Shown here piece by piece: positions 48,901 through 59,249 of a stretch of DNA of 64,000 nucleotides (position 1 is the stretch's first letter; the number at the start of each line of letters is the position of its first letter). Origin of the DNA: Bugula neritina (lineage: Eukaryota; Bryozoa; Gymnolaemata; Cheilostomatida; Bugulidae); NCBI GenBank assembly GCA_964035545.1, contig OZ037769.1:7304429-7368428 (forward strand). The letters run 5' to 3'. The position numbers and the translations under genes are program-made. The notes under the pieces were generated by a model. The model worked only from the letters and a program-made list of their open reading frames with translations. It had not been told where the DNA came from and did not search any database.

Positions 48901-51645
48901 CAGTACCTGTATATTATACTATACATACCTTAGTACCTGTATATTATACTATACATACCTCAGTACCTGTATATTATACTATACACACCTCAGTACCTGT
49001 ATATTATACTATACCTACCTCAGTACCTGTATATTATATTATACATACCTCAGTACCTGTATATTATACTATACATACCTCAGTACCTGTATATTATACT
49101 ACATATACCTCAGTACCTGTATATTATACTATACATACCTCAGTACCTGTATATTATACTACACACACCTCAGTACCTGTATATTATACTATACATACCT
49201 TAGTACCTGTATATTATACTATACATACCTCAGTACCTGTATATTATACTATACACACCTTAGTACCTGTATATTATACTATACACACCTCAGTACCTGT
49301 ATATTATACTATACATACCTCAGTACCTGTATATTATACTACACACACCCCAGTACCTGTATATTATACTACATATACCTCAGTACCTGTATATTATACT
49401 ACATATACCCTAGTAGAGACACTGGGTATGTAATATAACTGAATATTTCCTATGCTACACCAACACGTATTTGCACATTTACTTTGTATTCATGTATACT
49501 ATGATTGTGGGACCTTTTTCTTTTTAGAAATGCATATAATATTTAGAAAAATCAACATTATCCATTCTGATCTGACTATGCAACTTGTAACCTCAGACAC
49601 TTCCTTATCTGGTACCTGCAATGGTTAACTCTAGTACTGAAAGTGACATTGCTAATAGTAGCCCAACAATACAATCTAATAGTCACTGACCATTCAGAGA
49701 GAATCGCTACATGTTGCGTTTCTAATAGCATAAGTGTGTAGTCTTGCACCATCTAGACTGCTATTCGACAACAGGTGGTGTGCAGTGTAGGGGGATATAT
49801 AGTGTGTAACTAAGGATATATGGTGTACAGCTAGGGGGAGCCATAATCCCAAAGCTACTGTGTTCCTTTCCTGTCATTTGATAACTTTTGTGTCTTTTTG
49901 ATACTAAGTGCTTTGATATCTTAATAAACTTTGAATTTTGTAGAATGTCATTCCGGATTCAAACTAAGATTTATAAACTGAAAGCAAAGATGGCTAGGTT
50001 GAAGCAGATGCAGGAAGAAGTGTCTGGGGAACTGAATTATGTGAGTTTTGTTGTTGTATGGGTGTGAATAAAGGCTTCATTCTCTAACTTGGATGTAATT
50101 TAATTGGGTAATTTTACTTAATTTGGTACACACTCGGAATTTTCAGTGTTTAGCTATTTTTCACAATTTAGCTGCTAATGTAAATGGGATTTTGCCCAAA
50201 ACTAATAGAATATTAATAAATACTACTAACTAATCAAGATTCTTTTTAATTTTGCTTGATTTCCCATGTTTTTTCCTAATGATTTAGTTAATTTGGATTT
50301 ACAGGCAGTCACGAAAAACCAATTATGTTCTTATTATCAGTAATCTACTAGTTGGACTGCTAGTGATCTACTAGTTGGACTGTTAGTTGGACTGCTAGTG
50401 ATCTACTAGTTGGACTGCTAACTATCCATTAGCTAGTTTCTAGTGATAAATTATCTTCACTTCTCCTTTGTTATTTGTTAGATGGACCAAGAAATAGTGC
50501 GTCTAGTTAGCATAAAGTGCACTGCAACACAGCCCTTAGCTCCCCCTGCCTACACCCAACCAGCTGTGCATACAGCACCAGTAAGGGAAGACGACTATGC
50601 AGAATTCACTTCAGGGATGAGCTCAATCTCTCAGTCACTCAAAGAACTGGACTAGTAAGTTTACATGCTGGGAATAGGCTATCTGTATGCATACTGTAGA
50701 GATGCTTAAATAAGTTAATTGTTAGTGTAATGTAAGTATATTGTATAATGTATATGTTAGTATATTCTATAATGTATATGTAACTATAATATAAGTATAT
50801 TGTGTAATATATATGTTAGTATAATTTATAATGCAAGTATAATGTATATGTAACTATAATGTAAGTATATTGTATAATATATATGTTGTAATAATGTAAG
50901 TAATTTTATAATATAAAATTATTTTATAATGCATATGTGAGTATATTGTAAGTATATTATATTATATCTATGTAAATATAATGTATAATGTGAGTGTATC
51001 GTATAATGTGTATGCACGTATAATGCGTGTTGTTTTGTAGTATGGGGGAGGATTTATCTGCTATTGACTCCGTATACAACAGTATAGATAGTGACCTAGG
51101 TAGAGTGCAGGTGAGAGAGCCTTACAACTCATACTAACTAGTGCAGTTGGTGTTTCCGTAATTTTGCATTTTGTGATTTGTCTCCACTCTCAGTATGTGG
51201 CTGTAATACAAGGTTTTCTTGGTTGTTGAATGATGAGAAATTCTAGATATGTCTTCATTTAACTGTTTTATTAGATATAGTAATAATAATTACTATTTAT
51301 TGATTAATATTGATATACCTCTTTTACACCTTGGCTGACTTGTATTAATTTAACCTTCTAGTCTGCCATTTTTATTAAGCATTACTAAATATCCAATCAT
51401 CCAATCAAAGAGACGATGCTTTAAATTTAGATGTGATGGTAATACATTAAAGATAATTAGAGATAGTATTGCGTTAGTATCTTCTTTTATATGTGTGTTT
51501 CAATGGGTGGGTTCTGCAAATGGCCATGATAGTTATATACATAATTATTGGTAGCAGTTGTATAAACTACGTCATATGCCTGCACCATGTTATGGTTACT
51601 GATAGCTTCTTCTTGTTTTAGATGATGATGCAAACCACATCATAA
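38940..51645 (+). CDS. TBK1: TBK1/IKK-epsilon-like serine/threonine kinase, 18 exons
   Basis: Exons: 38940-39053, 39365-39517, 40072-40207, 40743-40833, 41101-41194, 41563-41732, 42026-42136, 42616-42795, 43055-43275, 44572-44722, 46696-46885, 47280-47448, 47735-47851, 48465-48566, 49944-50040, 50482-50654, 51041-51110, 51622-51645 (TAA). The kinase domain shows GKGATATVY, lysine in [20 protein letters not shown], and the activation loop [12 protein letters not shown] with the serine equivalent to TBK1 Ser172. A ubiquitin-like domain (exons 8-9) and helical scaffold follow, including [11 protein letters not shown], nearly identical to TBK1, then coiled coil. Length is about 775-787 aa against 729 for human TBK1. 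TBK1/IKBKE phosphorylate innate-immune and autophagy targets in the cytosol. One open point: exon 11 ends in phase 0 and exon 12 needs phase 1, so exon 11 may end at an upstream GTAAGA (about 46850) or a small exon is missing. Orthology to TBK1 versus IKBKE is not resolved. Confidence 0.92.
39838..39918. repeat. (TA)n microsatellite in a kinase intron
   Basis: About 80 bp of pure TA upstream of kinase exon 3. Confidence 0.97.
41246..41412 (+). mobile_element. Short MITE-like interspersed repeat, copy 4
   Basis: Opens GTGCAGTAACGGAGAAATTG and ends TTTCTCTGCTACTGCTCCTA; the ends are imperfect inverted repeats. It lies in the kinase intron between exons 5 and 6. Confidence 0.62.
46401..46625 (+). 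mobile_element. tRNA-derived SINE with an expanded A-box region
   Basis: Same family as 12565-12762, but the head has GGTCTAGGCCCTAGGGCCTA followed by a second CTAGGCCCTAGGGGTTAGC, adding about 25-30 bp of CTAGGCC repeats at the A box. The body (GTTAGGAAGAGCATCCAG) and tail (TATCAGGGGTTTTCTCACAG) are well kept. Confidence 0.82.
47616..47740. repeat. 18-bp minisatellite repeating the acceptor of kinase exon 13
   Basis: About seven copies of GACCTATATTTTAGTGTT with variants. Several contain TTTTAG/TGNTGACC, the same context as the real acceptor before 47735. Confidence 0.88.
47860..48270. repeat. TGTACTGTGACTA minisatellite downstream of kinase exon 13
   Basis: 13-bp units (TGTACTGTGACTA, TGTACTGTTACTC, TTTACTGTGGCTA) grouped in 26- and 39-bp blocks. 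It begins within about 10 bp of the exon 13 donor at 47852. Confidence 0.92.
48567..49412. repeat. 30-bp minisatellite starting at the donor of kinase exon 14
   Basis: About 27 copies of CAGTACCTGTATATTATACT followed by ATACATACCT. The first copy overlaps the exon 14 donor (CA/GTACGT at 48567) and later copies carry CA/GTACCT. The unit is divisible by three and stop-free in two frames, which explains open frames up to 320 codons. Confidence 0.95.
50700..51030. repeat. AT-rich imperfect repeat in the kinase intron between exons 16 and 17
   Basis: Loose repeats of GTAAGTATATTGTATAATGT and ATATATGTTAGTATA; no fixed period. Confidence 0.65.
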
Positions 51646-52704
51646 TGATCATCTCTCATTACCATGGATGGATTAAAAATGTAACACACATTTGATTTTT
51701 TTTGTCTGTTTAATCAATATTTAGTTCTGTTTTATTTTTTGATAATTTTTTTAACATTTTTCAACAAATTAATGCAAGATTTTAGTTTAAAATCTGTCAA
51801 TGTTCTTTTTTAGCTGAAAATGTATCAGCGTTTGAATTTATTAAACACAATTTTAGTTTAGAAGCAGACTTATATTATTTTCATATTGGTTTTTGTAAAA
51901 CCTCTTTTATCCTGCCAATAGGCAGAGGTAATATTGTTTAATCAAGGTTTTTTCATCTGTAGTTGCAGAAAACTTTTGCCTTCTTGTTTACAGCAAATAT
52001 GTGAAGAGTAAAATAATATGTTATTATTATTCACCATACAAGCATCATGATGTACATATATAGGCCCTTTGTTTATATACAATAAAGCTTCTTATTGAAT
52101 TAGTATTCTTTTAAGACTCACCAACATACTTTATAGAGTTTTAATGTGTCATTTTTCAGCCAATATTTTGTGTCTTTGTCGGTCATGACAATTTTTCTAT
52201 ATTTAAGGCTGGCTTTTTTACTTTCAGAAAAATATCCGTTTTTTAAAAAGTTGATGCTAACAAAGTATAGAAACATGTTTCTATACTTTAAAAGCTATCA
52301 TTATCTTATTGATTTTAAAAGTGCACAAATATATTAATACATTTCCAATATTTTGGATGCTGCGGTTGACTATGATATGCTGATCATATAAATTCACAGT
52401 TACTTCCTTTTGTTATGGTAACGACAAAATAGCGTAGTTTGCTTTTCCTGTAAATGTATCACACACCTTCAACATTGCAAATGAATATAAAAATACTTCA
52501 GTTGTTTACTCTTGAACATTTATTCTAAAAAATATTGACCCAAATTAAGTCTCTTTTAATCCCTCCTTTTATAATGCCATACAATATGTACCAATCAGAT
52601 GTGTGTATCAGATAACACAGCTCGCATAAACATTTCAAACACCAACTTTATCACATTTTATAATATCAAAGAGCATTTTTCAATCAGGTCTCCAAATAAG
52701 TAAC
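51646..52704. other. Kinase 3' UTR and spacer before the pentraxin gene
   Basis: A polyadenylation signal AATAAA lies at 52081-52086, about 440 bp after the kinase stop codon. A perfect 28-bp palindrome is at 52262-52289. No other gene is seen. Confidence 0.55.
52262..52289. repeat. Perfect 28-bp palindrome
   Basis: The half-site AAAGTATAGAAACA is followed directly by its exact reverse complement, with no loop. Confidence 0.9.
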
Positions 52705-54698
52705 ATGTCTGCTGTAGTTCGTCAACTGTTTTTTGTTTTAATAGGTAAGTGTTGTAAGCAAAAGGTATTTAAAAGGCTTAGCACTAAATGTGTGCCCTGT
52801 TGTACATAATCTATTTAATTTTATGACATAATATATTTATCTTCAATTTTCAGTAAGGCTTTCAAATTGAGTATCTCATCAGCCAATTTATAAACCTATA
52901 CTTAGCTGTGGCAATTGAAATTCAACAATTATATGTATGTATAATATTAGCTCATTATTGTTAATTTGTTAATGTTAACAGCTTCTTACGGATGCAATGC
53001 GTACACACAGAGTAACAGATTTGTGACTTTAGAAAGAAGCACGGCTAGCAACAACTCCTACGCTTTTATTGATAGCGGGTACATACCCGCCCTCACTGAA
53101 GTCACAGTGTGTCTCTGGCTAAAGCTATATCCATGGGAGATGCAGGTAAATATAATTCTATAACATTGATTACCTATATGAATATCCACAGCACTATGTC
53201 CGCATTAATTAAGTGGTTGTACAGCCAGCAAAGTGATATACATACCCTTAAACCCTGTGGTTTAGCCAGCAAATTTAGGTATGACTCAATGTAGATAAAA
53301 AAACTTTTTTGCATACATAATGTATTGTTTTTATTATTTTTATGTAATCACTACCTATGTTCTCTTTTAGCTAATTACTTTTTGCCAAGCTAAACATAGA
53401 ATAAATTAAAGTTATTTACTGTAAAGATGACATGAGTTAATAAATTAATACTAATCAAAATAGAGATTTGAATACTTCTGCGGTGTAATTTTTTGACATT
53501 CTAATCATTCATCCTTGCTATAGATCTATGTTTTTATTCCATTGCAAAAAAAATTAGATGGGCTCTTTTTAAATCCAAGCTATTTTTCTTTTTAAATATT
53601 TGTTTTGCAATGATGCATTGTGGTACAGATGATCAAATGGTGGAGCAATATAACAGATGTGAGACAAATGATGTATTAAGCTGTGTTCACACTGAGTAAA
53701 AATATATGTTGAATTTTTCAAAGATGTCTAATAACTTTCTATCACCATCCCTGTGAGAAAACCTCTGATGGAAAGAGTTTTATATCAGATCGGGGTTAAG
53801 GACTTGTTCAGATGGGGCACAAGAGCATTTATGACTGGATGCTCTTCCCAACATCACCAATAGCCTAGAGTCTAGACTAATACTTTTATATATATGTATA
53901 TTTTCAATATTGTAAAATAATTCTAGCATATATTTAATTAAAAATGTCAAATATTTTGCCTCCACCGAGAGTTAAGCCTCAGACCTTCAACTTGCAAGCT
54001 AACGTGCCAACCGTTACATTATGGGGGCTACTAGTAATCTCATCACTTTATGAAACTTTCTATATACGGTATAATACATATAAAACTGGCTTGTGAGTTT
54101 TGAAGCAATCAAACCTGCCATAAAAAACACCTGCAGCAAATTTATGTCTCAATTTTTTAGAAAAATGTTTAAATGTAATAGTTTAGGTAATATATAATTA
54201 TATAGGAATTGTTGACTCCAAAGACTAATGAGCTAGAATTGAATAAAAAATGAATAAAATGTTTCAACTTACTGCAAGACACTTAACATCCATAAACTCT
54301 TGTTGAATAAATACACAATCATTAAATATTTTGTAGAGATCTAATGGAGTGTTGTACCCAGTAATCTACAACTACCACAACTCACAGGGCTATACTGATT
54401 ATGTGAACTTAGACATGACAGTGGAAACTGATTCCTGTGCCATGCACTTTGGTATCTGGGAGGGGTAATGATAAATACAATTACATAAATAAGTAACTAA
54501 ACTGAGTGATAATAGTACAATTTTACTTGTTATACTGTTTTAAATACCTTTGCAGCAAATTGACTTACACTACAATAACACAAGAGGATTATGGGATTGA
54601 GTTCTTTGACTCAAAGTGGAAACATGTATGTGGTCAGTGGAAAGCAGACGGTGGCATTATAGGAAATTTAATTATGGATAGTGCAAAAGGTTTGCAAC

Positions 54699-54744
<46 letters not shown>

Positions 54745-56503
54745 TGCTGTGAAAAAGTTTAAGGACGCTTCACTGTTTTCCATAATAGCAATGTTCCAAG
54801 GTAATTTAAAGACATAACAAAAGCATAACCATAGGCATGATGCCTATTAAAATAATCCTTAAGATCTCCTTATCTCATTTATATAAATTATTAATGTCTC
54901 TTTTTACTTCCTTCCAAAATTTGGATGAAACAATGAGATACTATGCATATATGGAAATTATTCGATGTTCTCCCAATTTGTGTGTGCTGTAGAATGTAGA
55001 AATGTAGAAAATGTAGAAAAATATTATATGTGATTTGTTAAACACCTCAAAAAAGCATTACAACACGCTGTGCTTTAAATTTTAGTATCAATTTTTGCTG
55101 GCCTGCCTTTATCCTCAATCACAAGTCGGCAGCTACGCGGCATCGACTCTTACAGCTTCTCCAACTCCTTTTTAGTCACGACATAATGTCATGCATGCAT
55201 TACGAGCTCTATGGGTGTCACATTAGTTGTTGGCTTCTGTGAAGAGACTATTTTAGCCATTTTTAACCATAAATTTCTTATTGGGTTCAAGTCCCGGCTT
55301 TGTGCTGGCCAGTTAAGCGTTTAGACCCTCTGCTTTTTCATCTACTTTTTAACAGTTTTTGCCCAATGGCATGGTGCATTGTCATCTTCAAATATGTTCA
55401 TTTCATTTAAAAAGAAGTTTTTTATGATTGGAAGATGTTTAGCATTAAGATTCTCCATATATTTTTGAGCATTAACATCATTCCCGAGCAGTTACTGAGT
55501 CGACCTACACTTTTTCATGTTATACAACCCCAGAACATAACACCGATAGGGTGCTTAATTGTTCGAAAAATACATTAGGGGTTATATTTCTCATACTGGT
55601 ATCTTTTAACACAACAGTTTCCAGCATGATTGTTCACATTAAATATGGATTAATCTGAAAAAACTACTTTTTTTCTAATTATTCACTGTCTAATTACCAG
55701 GCTCCCTGGCCCACCGTAACCGGCTTTTTTGCTGCTTCTCGGTTATTTGAGGCTTCTTCTTGCTTTGCAGCCATGTAAACCATGGCTCAGCAATCTTGTC
55801 TTATCAGAGATGTCGAAGCTGGTGTTCCTGTTGATTCTGATTATTCCTTGCCTACTCAAGACTTGTTTTATGGCAATCTTTCTTGCTGATCCCAATGAGA
55901 ACCTTGTCATCTCTAGGTGTGCTTTTTTTGGTCGGCCATTTTCAGGTCCATCTGCTACACTACCAGTGTCCATAAACTTCTTGATAATTTGATGTACACT
56001 TGTCTTTACTTTGCCAACCTTTTCAGATATTTTCCTAATTGAATAACCTTCTTTGTGCAAGAAAATTATTACAAACTCTGCCTCTGAAGGAAGATTTACA
56101 GCTCTCATTTAGTCTATGCGCAGCGCCCAAGTGGACAGCATGTAAAAGCTCACAACTAAATGACAGATTTCAAATTATGGAAGAAAGTCATACTTTATGT
56201 TATCATGATGCCATGCACAAAATCTAATTTCACTATTTAGCCTTTTGTGGTTATAAAAGTCGATAAACTTTGGTTACATAAAAATACAGGAGTTGCGCTT
56301 CCCTAGCTGCTTGTGCAGTTGGCCCAAAAATGGGTACAAAACATCACAACAGCAAGAATTCAGAAGATGGAAATTGTAGAGCACATTCTAAGGGTCATTT
56401 TGATATATAAAACTTGCAGGAAGATATTAAGAACTTACAAGAAATGCCTATTAAACAAGATACATAGAAATTTCTGCAAGCGTCCTTAAACTTTTTCACA
56501 TCA

Positions 56504-56539
<36 letters not shown>

Positions 56540-57107
56540 CAATCTGTGGACAGCGGCTGTTTCGGGGTTTGTCCCCTCATCAGCACAGAACAGAGTACCA
56601 TGGCCCACACCTTCGCAATAGTAGAAACTTATGTTTCTACTAAAGCATATTTAAAAGGTGTGTAAACTCAAGCCAGAGAGCTCAAGTGACTCTAGGGGTC
56701 ACCTAGGAGTCACGAGCTTTGCAAAATGCTAGCAGCTTGAGTTTGAGACCATGGTGAGAGAGCTCAATCACTGAATGTCATTGCTGAGCATTAAGTGAGA
56801 GCATAATACCTCAATCTGTGGACAGCGGCTGTTTCGGGGTTTGTCCCGAATATATATATTTGGTACTAATACAATTTTGGATATAAAAATAAATTTAGAT
56901 CTTCATTTATTGACTACAATATTGTTTCACGTAGTGCGAGCGTACACACAACGACCTGATGATCGTAGCTCGCACTACGTGAAACAATATTGTAGTCAAT
57001 AAATGAAGATCTAAATTTATTTTTATATCCAAAATTGTATTAGTACCAAATATAAATACTCTATTTTTCGAAATATTGAGTTCTTTTGATTCATTTTTAA
57101 TTATAGA

Positions 57108-57164
<57 letters not shown>

Positions 57165-58204
57165 AATAATATGTACCGGAGATATGTGGTACATACAACG
57201 TCTACATGTTACACCTGAGTAAGATGTTTGTAGGTGTTACAAAGTGTTATATTAATAGAGTTTGTGGTCGTCATTTACAACAATTAGTTATATGTCACAT
57301 CTAAAACTTGGACCACAGCTATAACTAAAATAAGTAAAAAGCAAGTTTGAGTTTCTTTGCAATAGTGTAAAAATTGAAAACTTATGAGAAACAAACAAAT
57401 AATAAATAAACTTATTTCCAAAGTCGACAAAAAAGTTTTATACACTTTGCATAAAGTAGAACTCTATTAATGTTAGGTGAAATTCTTATGAGAAATTGTA
57501 CCTAAATAGTGCTTTAATTTCTGCTGCCTAAATCATTGGCCAGCGAGCAGGTGAAATAAGGCTTGCTATTAGACATACTTCTATAACTGTAGGAGATAAC
57601 TCCGACTACATATCAAATGTGGTGACTGGTGGTAGAACCAGCGAAATTCCTGCTGGAGATGGGCAAGGCTCGTGGCTATTGTTTCAGGAACAAGATGAGC
57701 ATCTCACATATGGTCCAGTGGGTGAGCCAAGTTTTAGCTTTATTTATGATAAGTTTGTGAGACATAGAAGTTTTCTTTATCTCATCGAATTTGAAGGCTT
57801 TTCTAATTTTGGCCATTGTAGAAAATCTTAATATTTATTTGAATTGAATCTCCAATACTATTAATATTACTAAGCTAGATGCTGATAAATATGTTTTGGC
57901 TGCTATAAATTAAAAAAAATTGTAATTATTTTACAGAAAATATTTCTTATTTTTAGGTTCATTGAATGATGAACAAGCATTTATTGGAAAAATAGCAGGC
58001 CTTCAAATATTTTCCCGATATATCAGCTTAGCAGAGATTCAGATTGTGGGTTGTGGCGGCTCTAAAGCAGATTTGTTCAACTCTGACCACAGTGCCCAAT
58101 CACTAGTAATAATGGAAGGAGTATCTCGATCATTGTCATTTCTACAGCCATGCACTCCCAAATCTGGTGAGGGAGTTATCTACTCATATTCAGTAATCGC
58201 GTAA
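52705..58204 (+). CDS. Secreted pentraxin-domain protein, six exons, 280 aa
   Basis: Exons 52705-52744, 52982-53145, 54337-54464, 54556-54689, 57593-57721, 57957-58204 (TAA) total 843 nt with all phases matching. Exon 1 plus the start of exon 2 give a signal peptide (MSAVVRQLFFVLIASYGCNA). The fold then shows pentraxin landmarks: LTEVTVCLWLKL, the family signature region WKHVCGQWKADGG (H-x-C-x-x-W), LLFQEQDEH, a calcium-site-like QEQD element, and FIGKIAGLQIF with SLAEIQIVGCG. Pentraxins are calcium-dependent pattern-recognition lectins; related LamG domains occur in adhesion proteins. After the domain, about 45 residues with a Cys end the protein. A GTGAGG donor near 58168 could instead lead to further exons now separated by the retrotransposon. 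Intron 4 is swollen by mobile DNA. Confidence 0.85.
53738..53866 (-). mobile_element. tRNA-derived SINE, 3' fragment
   Basis: The 3' half of the common SINE (GATGTTGGGAAGAGCATCC, then CTCTTTCCATCAGAGG) on the minus strand; the tRNA-like head is absent. Confidence 0.7.
53958..54033 (-). tRNA. tRNA-like sequence, probably a pseudogene or SINE head
   Basis: About 74 nt on the minus strand with an A-box-like TGTAACGGTTGGCACG, a central CTTGCAAG loop (GCA in the anticodon position) and a B-box-like AGGCTTAACTCTC. The outer 7-bp stem GCCCCCA / TGGAGGC has one mismatch. The B box departs from GGTTCRANNC, so a working tRNA is unlikely. Confidence 0.35.
54742..56506 (-). mobile_element. Tc1/mariner-type transposon, full length but degenerate
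   Basis: A 1765-bp element with inverted ends CAGTGCTGTGAAAAAGTTTA and its near-complement ending TTTTCACATCACTG, flanked by TA and inserted inside a TA tract. The transposase lies on the minus strand. Size and ends fit Tc1-like elements. It is in pentraxin intron 4. Confidence 0.9.
55090..56108 (-). pseudogene. Broken Tc1-like transposase
   Basis: The longest open piece (56108-55743) holds the paired helix-turn-helix DNA-binding region (YSIRKISEKVGKVKTSVHQI and GRPKK). The downstream part, where the DDE catalytic domain should be, can be followed only in pieces through stops and frame shifts (a trace of GVMFWGC-like sequence near 55530 and a trace of the DNAPCH-like region near 55380). No functional transposase can be made from this copy. 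Confidence 0.85.
56536..56847 (-). mobile_element. Hammerhead-ribozyme retroelement fragment (retrozyme- or Penelope-like)
   Basis: Two direct copies of a roughly 40-bp sequence (ACCTCAATCTGTGGACAGCG onward) at 56536 and 56808, 272 bp apart. The first carries a whole hammerhead ribozyme on the minus strand and the second stops inside stem II. Small elements bounded by type I hammerheads are known in animals as retrozymes, and Penelope-like elements carry the same ribozyme. No protein is encoded here. Confidence 0.7.
56544..56588 (-). ncRNA. Type I hammerhead ribozyme, minimal stem III
   Basis: Minus strand, in order: stem I 5' strand CUGUG (56588-56584), core CUGAUGA (56583-56577), stem II GGGG/CCCC with loop ACAAA (56576-56564), core GAA (56563-56561), stem III ACAG/CUGU with loop CCG (56560-56550), cleavage nucleotide C (56549), stem I 3' strand CACAG (56548-56544). 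Every invariant core base is present. The 4-bp stem III is typical of hammerheads in Penelope-like elements and animal retrozymes, which often cleave as dimers. Predicted cleavage lies between 56549 and 56548. Confidence 0.85.
56855..57054. repeat. Near-perfect 2 x 87-bp inverted repeat with 26-nt loop
   Basis: Left arm 56855-56941 and right arm 56968-57054 are reverse complements over 87 bp. The loop 56942-56967 contains CGACCTGATGA. It probably arose from two head-to-head copies of one element end; as RNA it would form a long hairpin. Confidence 0.92.
56953..56997 (+). ncRNA. Hammerhead-like ribozyme motif within the inverted repeat
   Basis: Plus strand: GAC (56953-56955), core CUGAUGA (56956-56962), stem II CGUAG/CUACG with loop CUCGCA (56964-56979), core GAA (56981-56983), stem III ACAAU/AUUGU (56984-56993), cleavage position A (56994), then GUC pairing with GAC. 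All core bases fit, but positions 10.1/11.1 are a U-U mismatch and stem I has only 3 sure pairs. The perfect hairpin around it would compete with this fold. Confidence 0.5.
57111..57156. repeat. (TA)n microsatellite
   Basis: Pure TA, in pentraxin intron 4, to the right of the inverted repeat. Confidence 0.95.
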
Positions 58205-58911
58205 TATCAAACTGTTTCAACAGAGTTAAAAAATTTCGGTCAACTTTGTATACTAGACAAAGGGTTAGGGTAATTGTAATTGGTTGTAATTAATTACATG
58301 TTTTCAATTAATTGAATATAATTTGTAATTGATGTATAAAACTGTAATTGTAATTAATTACATATCTAAGGTAATTGATTTTTACAATTACTTTATAACT
58401 ACTGTTGTGAGTTTTAGCACAATTATCAAGCGTGGATTGCCTGCGTATTTAGTTTCAATTTAACTAGCAACTACTAACAGAGCTTGCGCACGATAACCTT
58501 TATTTAACTCGATAGACATAATTATAACATTACATCAAAACCACAATACATCAATCAATTATAAACACATCTTACTACTACGAGCCCCTTCTCTCAACAA
58601 CACATGGTTTCTGCTAGCTAACCCGCGCACAGTCACTTGACCGGAACCTTGTCTTCCGGTCCCTCTGATTGGATAGTAGAACATAGTTATAAGTATTCCA
58701 TACAGGAGGGGACGACTCCATTATTATACTACGTAATCCCATTACACCACCTACATGTCAATATTTTTTCAAACTTTGAAATCTTAAAAATTTCATTGTT
58801 TCGCCTTAACTTCTATAAATATATACAGCATGTAGGTCTTTGAGGATTAGGATCTGGTATATCAAGTTGAGTTATGCTTTAAGCTTCTAGTGAAGCAATT
58901 TTTCTGCATAG
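58205..58911. other. Spacer between the pentraxin and the retrotransposon
   Basis: Contains GGGTTAGGGTAATTGTAATT followed by repeated TGTAATTAATTACA-type words (about 58262-58400), a pattern common at ends of small DNA transposons. No gene seen. Confidence 0.45.
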
Positions 58912-59216
58912 TGTGGTGGCTCGTGGAGCTACCAGCAACACAATACGCAAGGTTGCGTATTGACCCGGAACAATGTATTAGCCAATTAGCTAGGCTGTTT
59001 TATAAGTAATAGTAGCCGCTTCGCGCTACTAGTTCAGTTGAGGATAGTGCTGTAAACTAAATAGACGTGCGTATCATTACTGTTGTACATTGGATTTTTA
59101 TTATGTATTCTTGTATTAAATATAACGATATCTACTCGACTTAACTGGTGAAGTTTCTCTAGTGTTAAATAGACTCTCTTAGTGACACATCAACCCTAAA
59201 TCTGAAAACTATAACA
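58912..59216 (+). mobile_element. 5' LTR of the Ty3/Gypsy element
   Basis: Begins TGTGGTGGCTCG and ends CTATAACA (TG...CA, 305 bp), directly followed by a primer-binding-site-like TGGTGGCAGCAGTGGGA at 59218. A TATA-like TTTTATAAG lies near 58999. The left boundary rests on TG/CA ends only because the 3' LTR is outside the window. Confidence 0.65.
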
Positions 59217-59217
59217 G

Positions 59218-59234
59218 TGGTGGCAGCAGTGGGA
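59218..59234 (+). promoter_or_regulatory. Probable tRNA primer-binding site of the retrotransposon
   Basis: TGGTGGCAGCAGTGGGA starts one base after the LTR and begins with TGG, as expected for pairing with a tRNA CCA end. The tRNA identity was not determined. Confidence 0.55.
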
Positions 59235-59249
59235 TAGTGTATATCAAAG

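Noticed and set aside
48476..49438. 320-residue frame with [10 protein letters not shown] repeats
   Set aside because: It is a different frame from the kinase exon 14 and follows from a stop-free 30-bp unit; not a separate gene.
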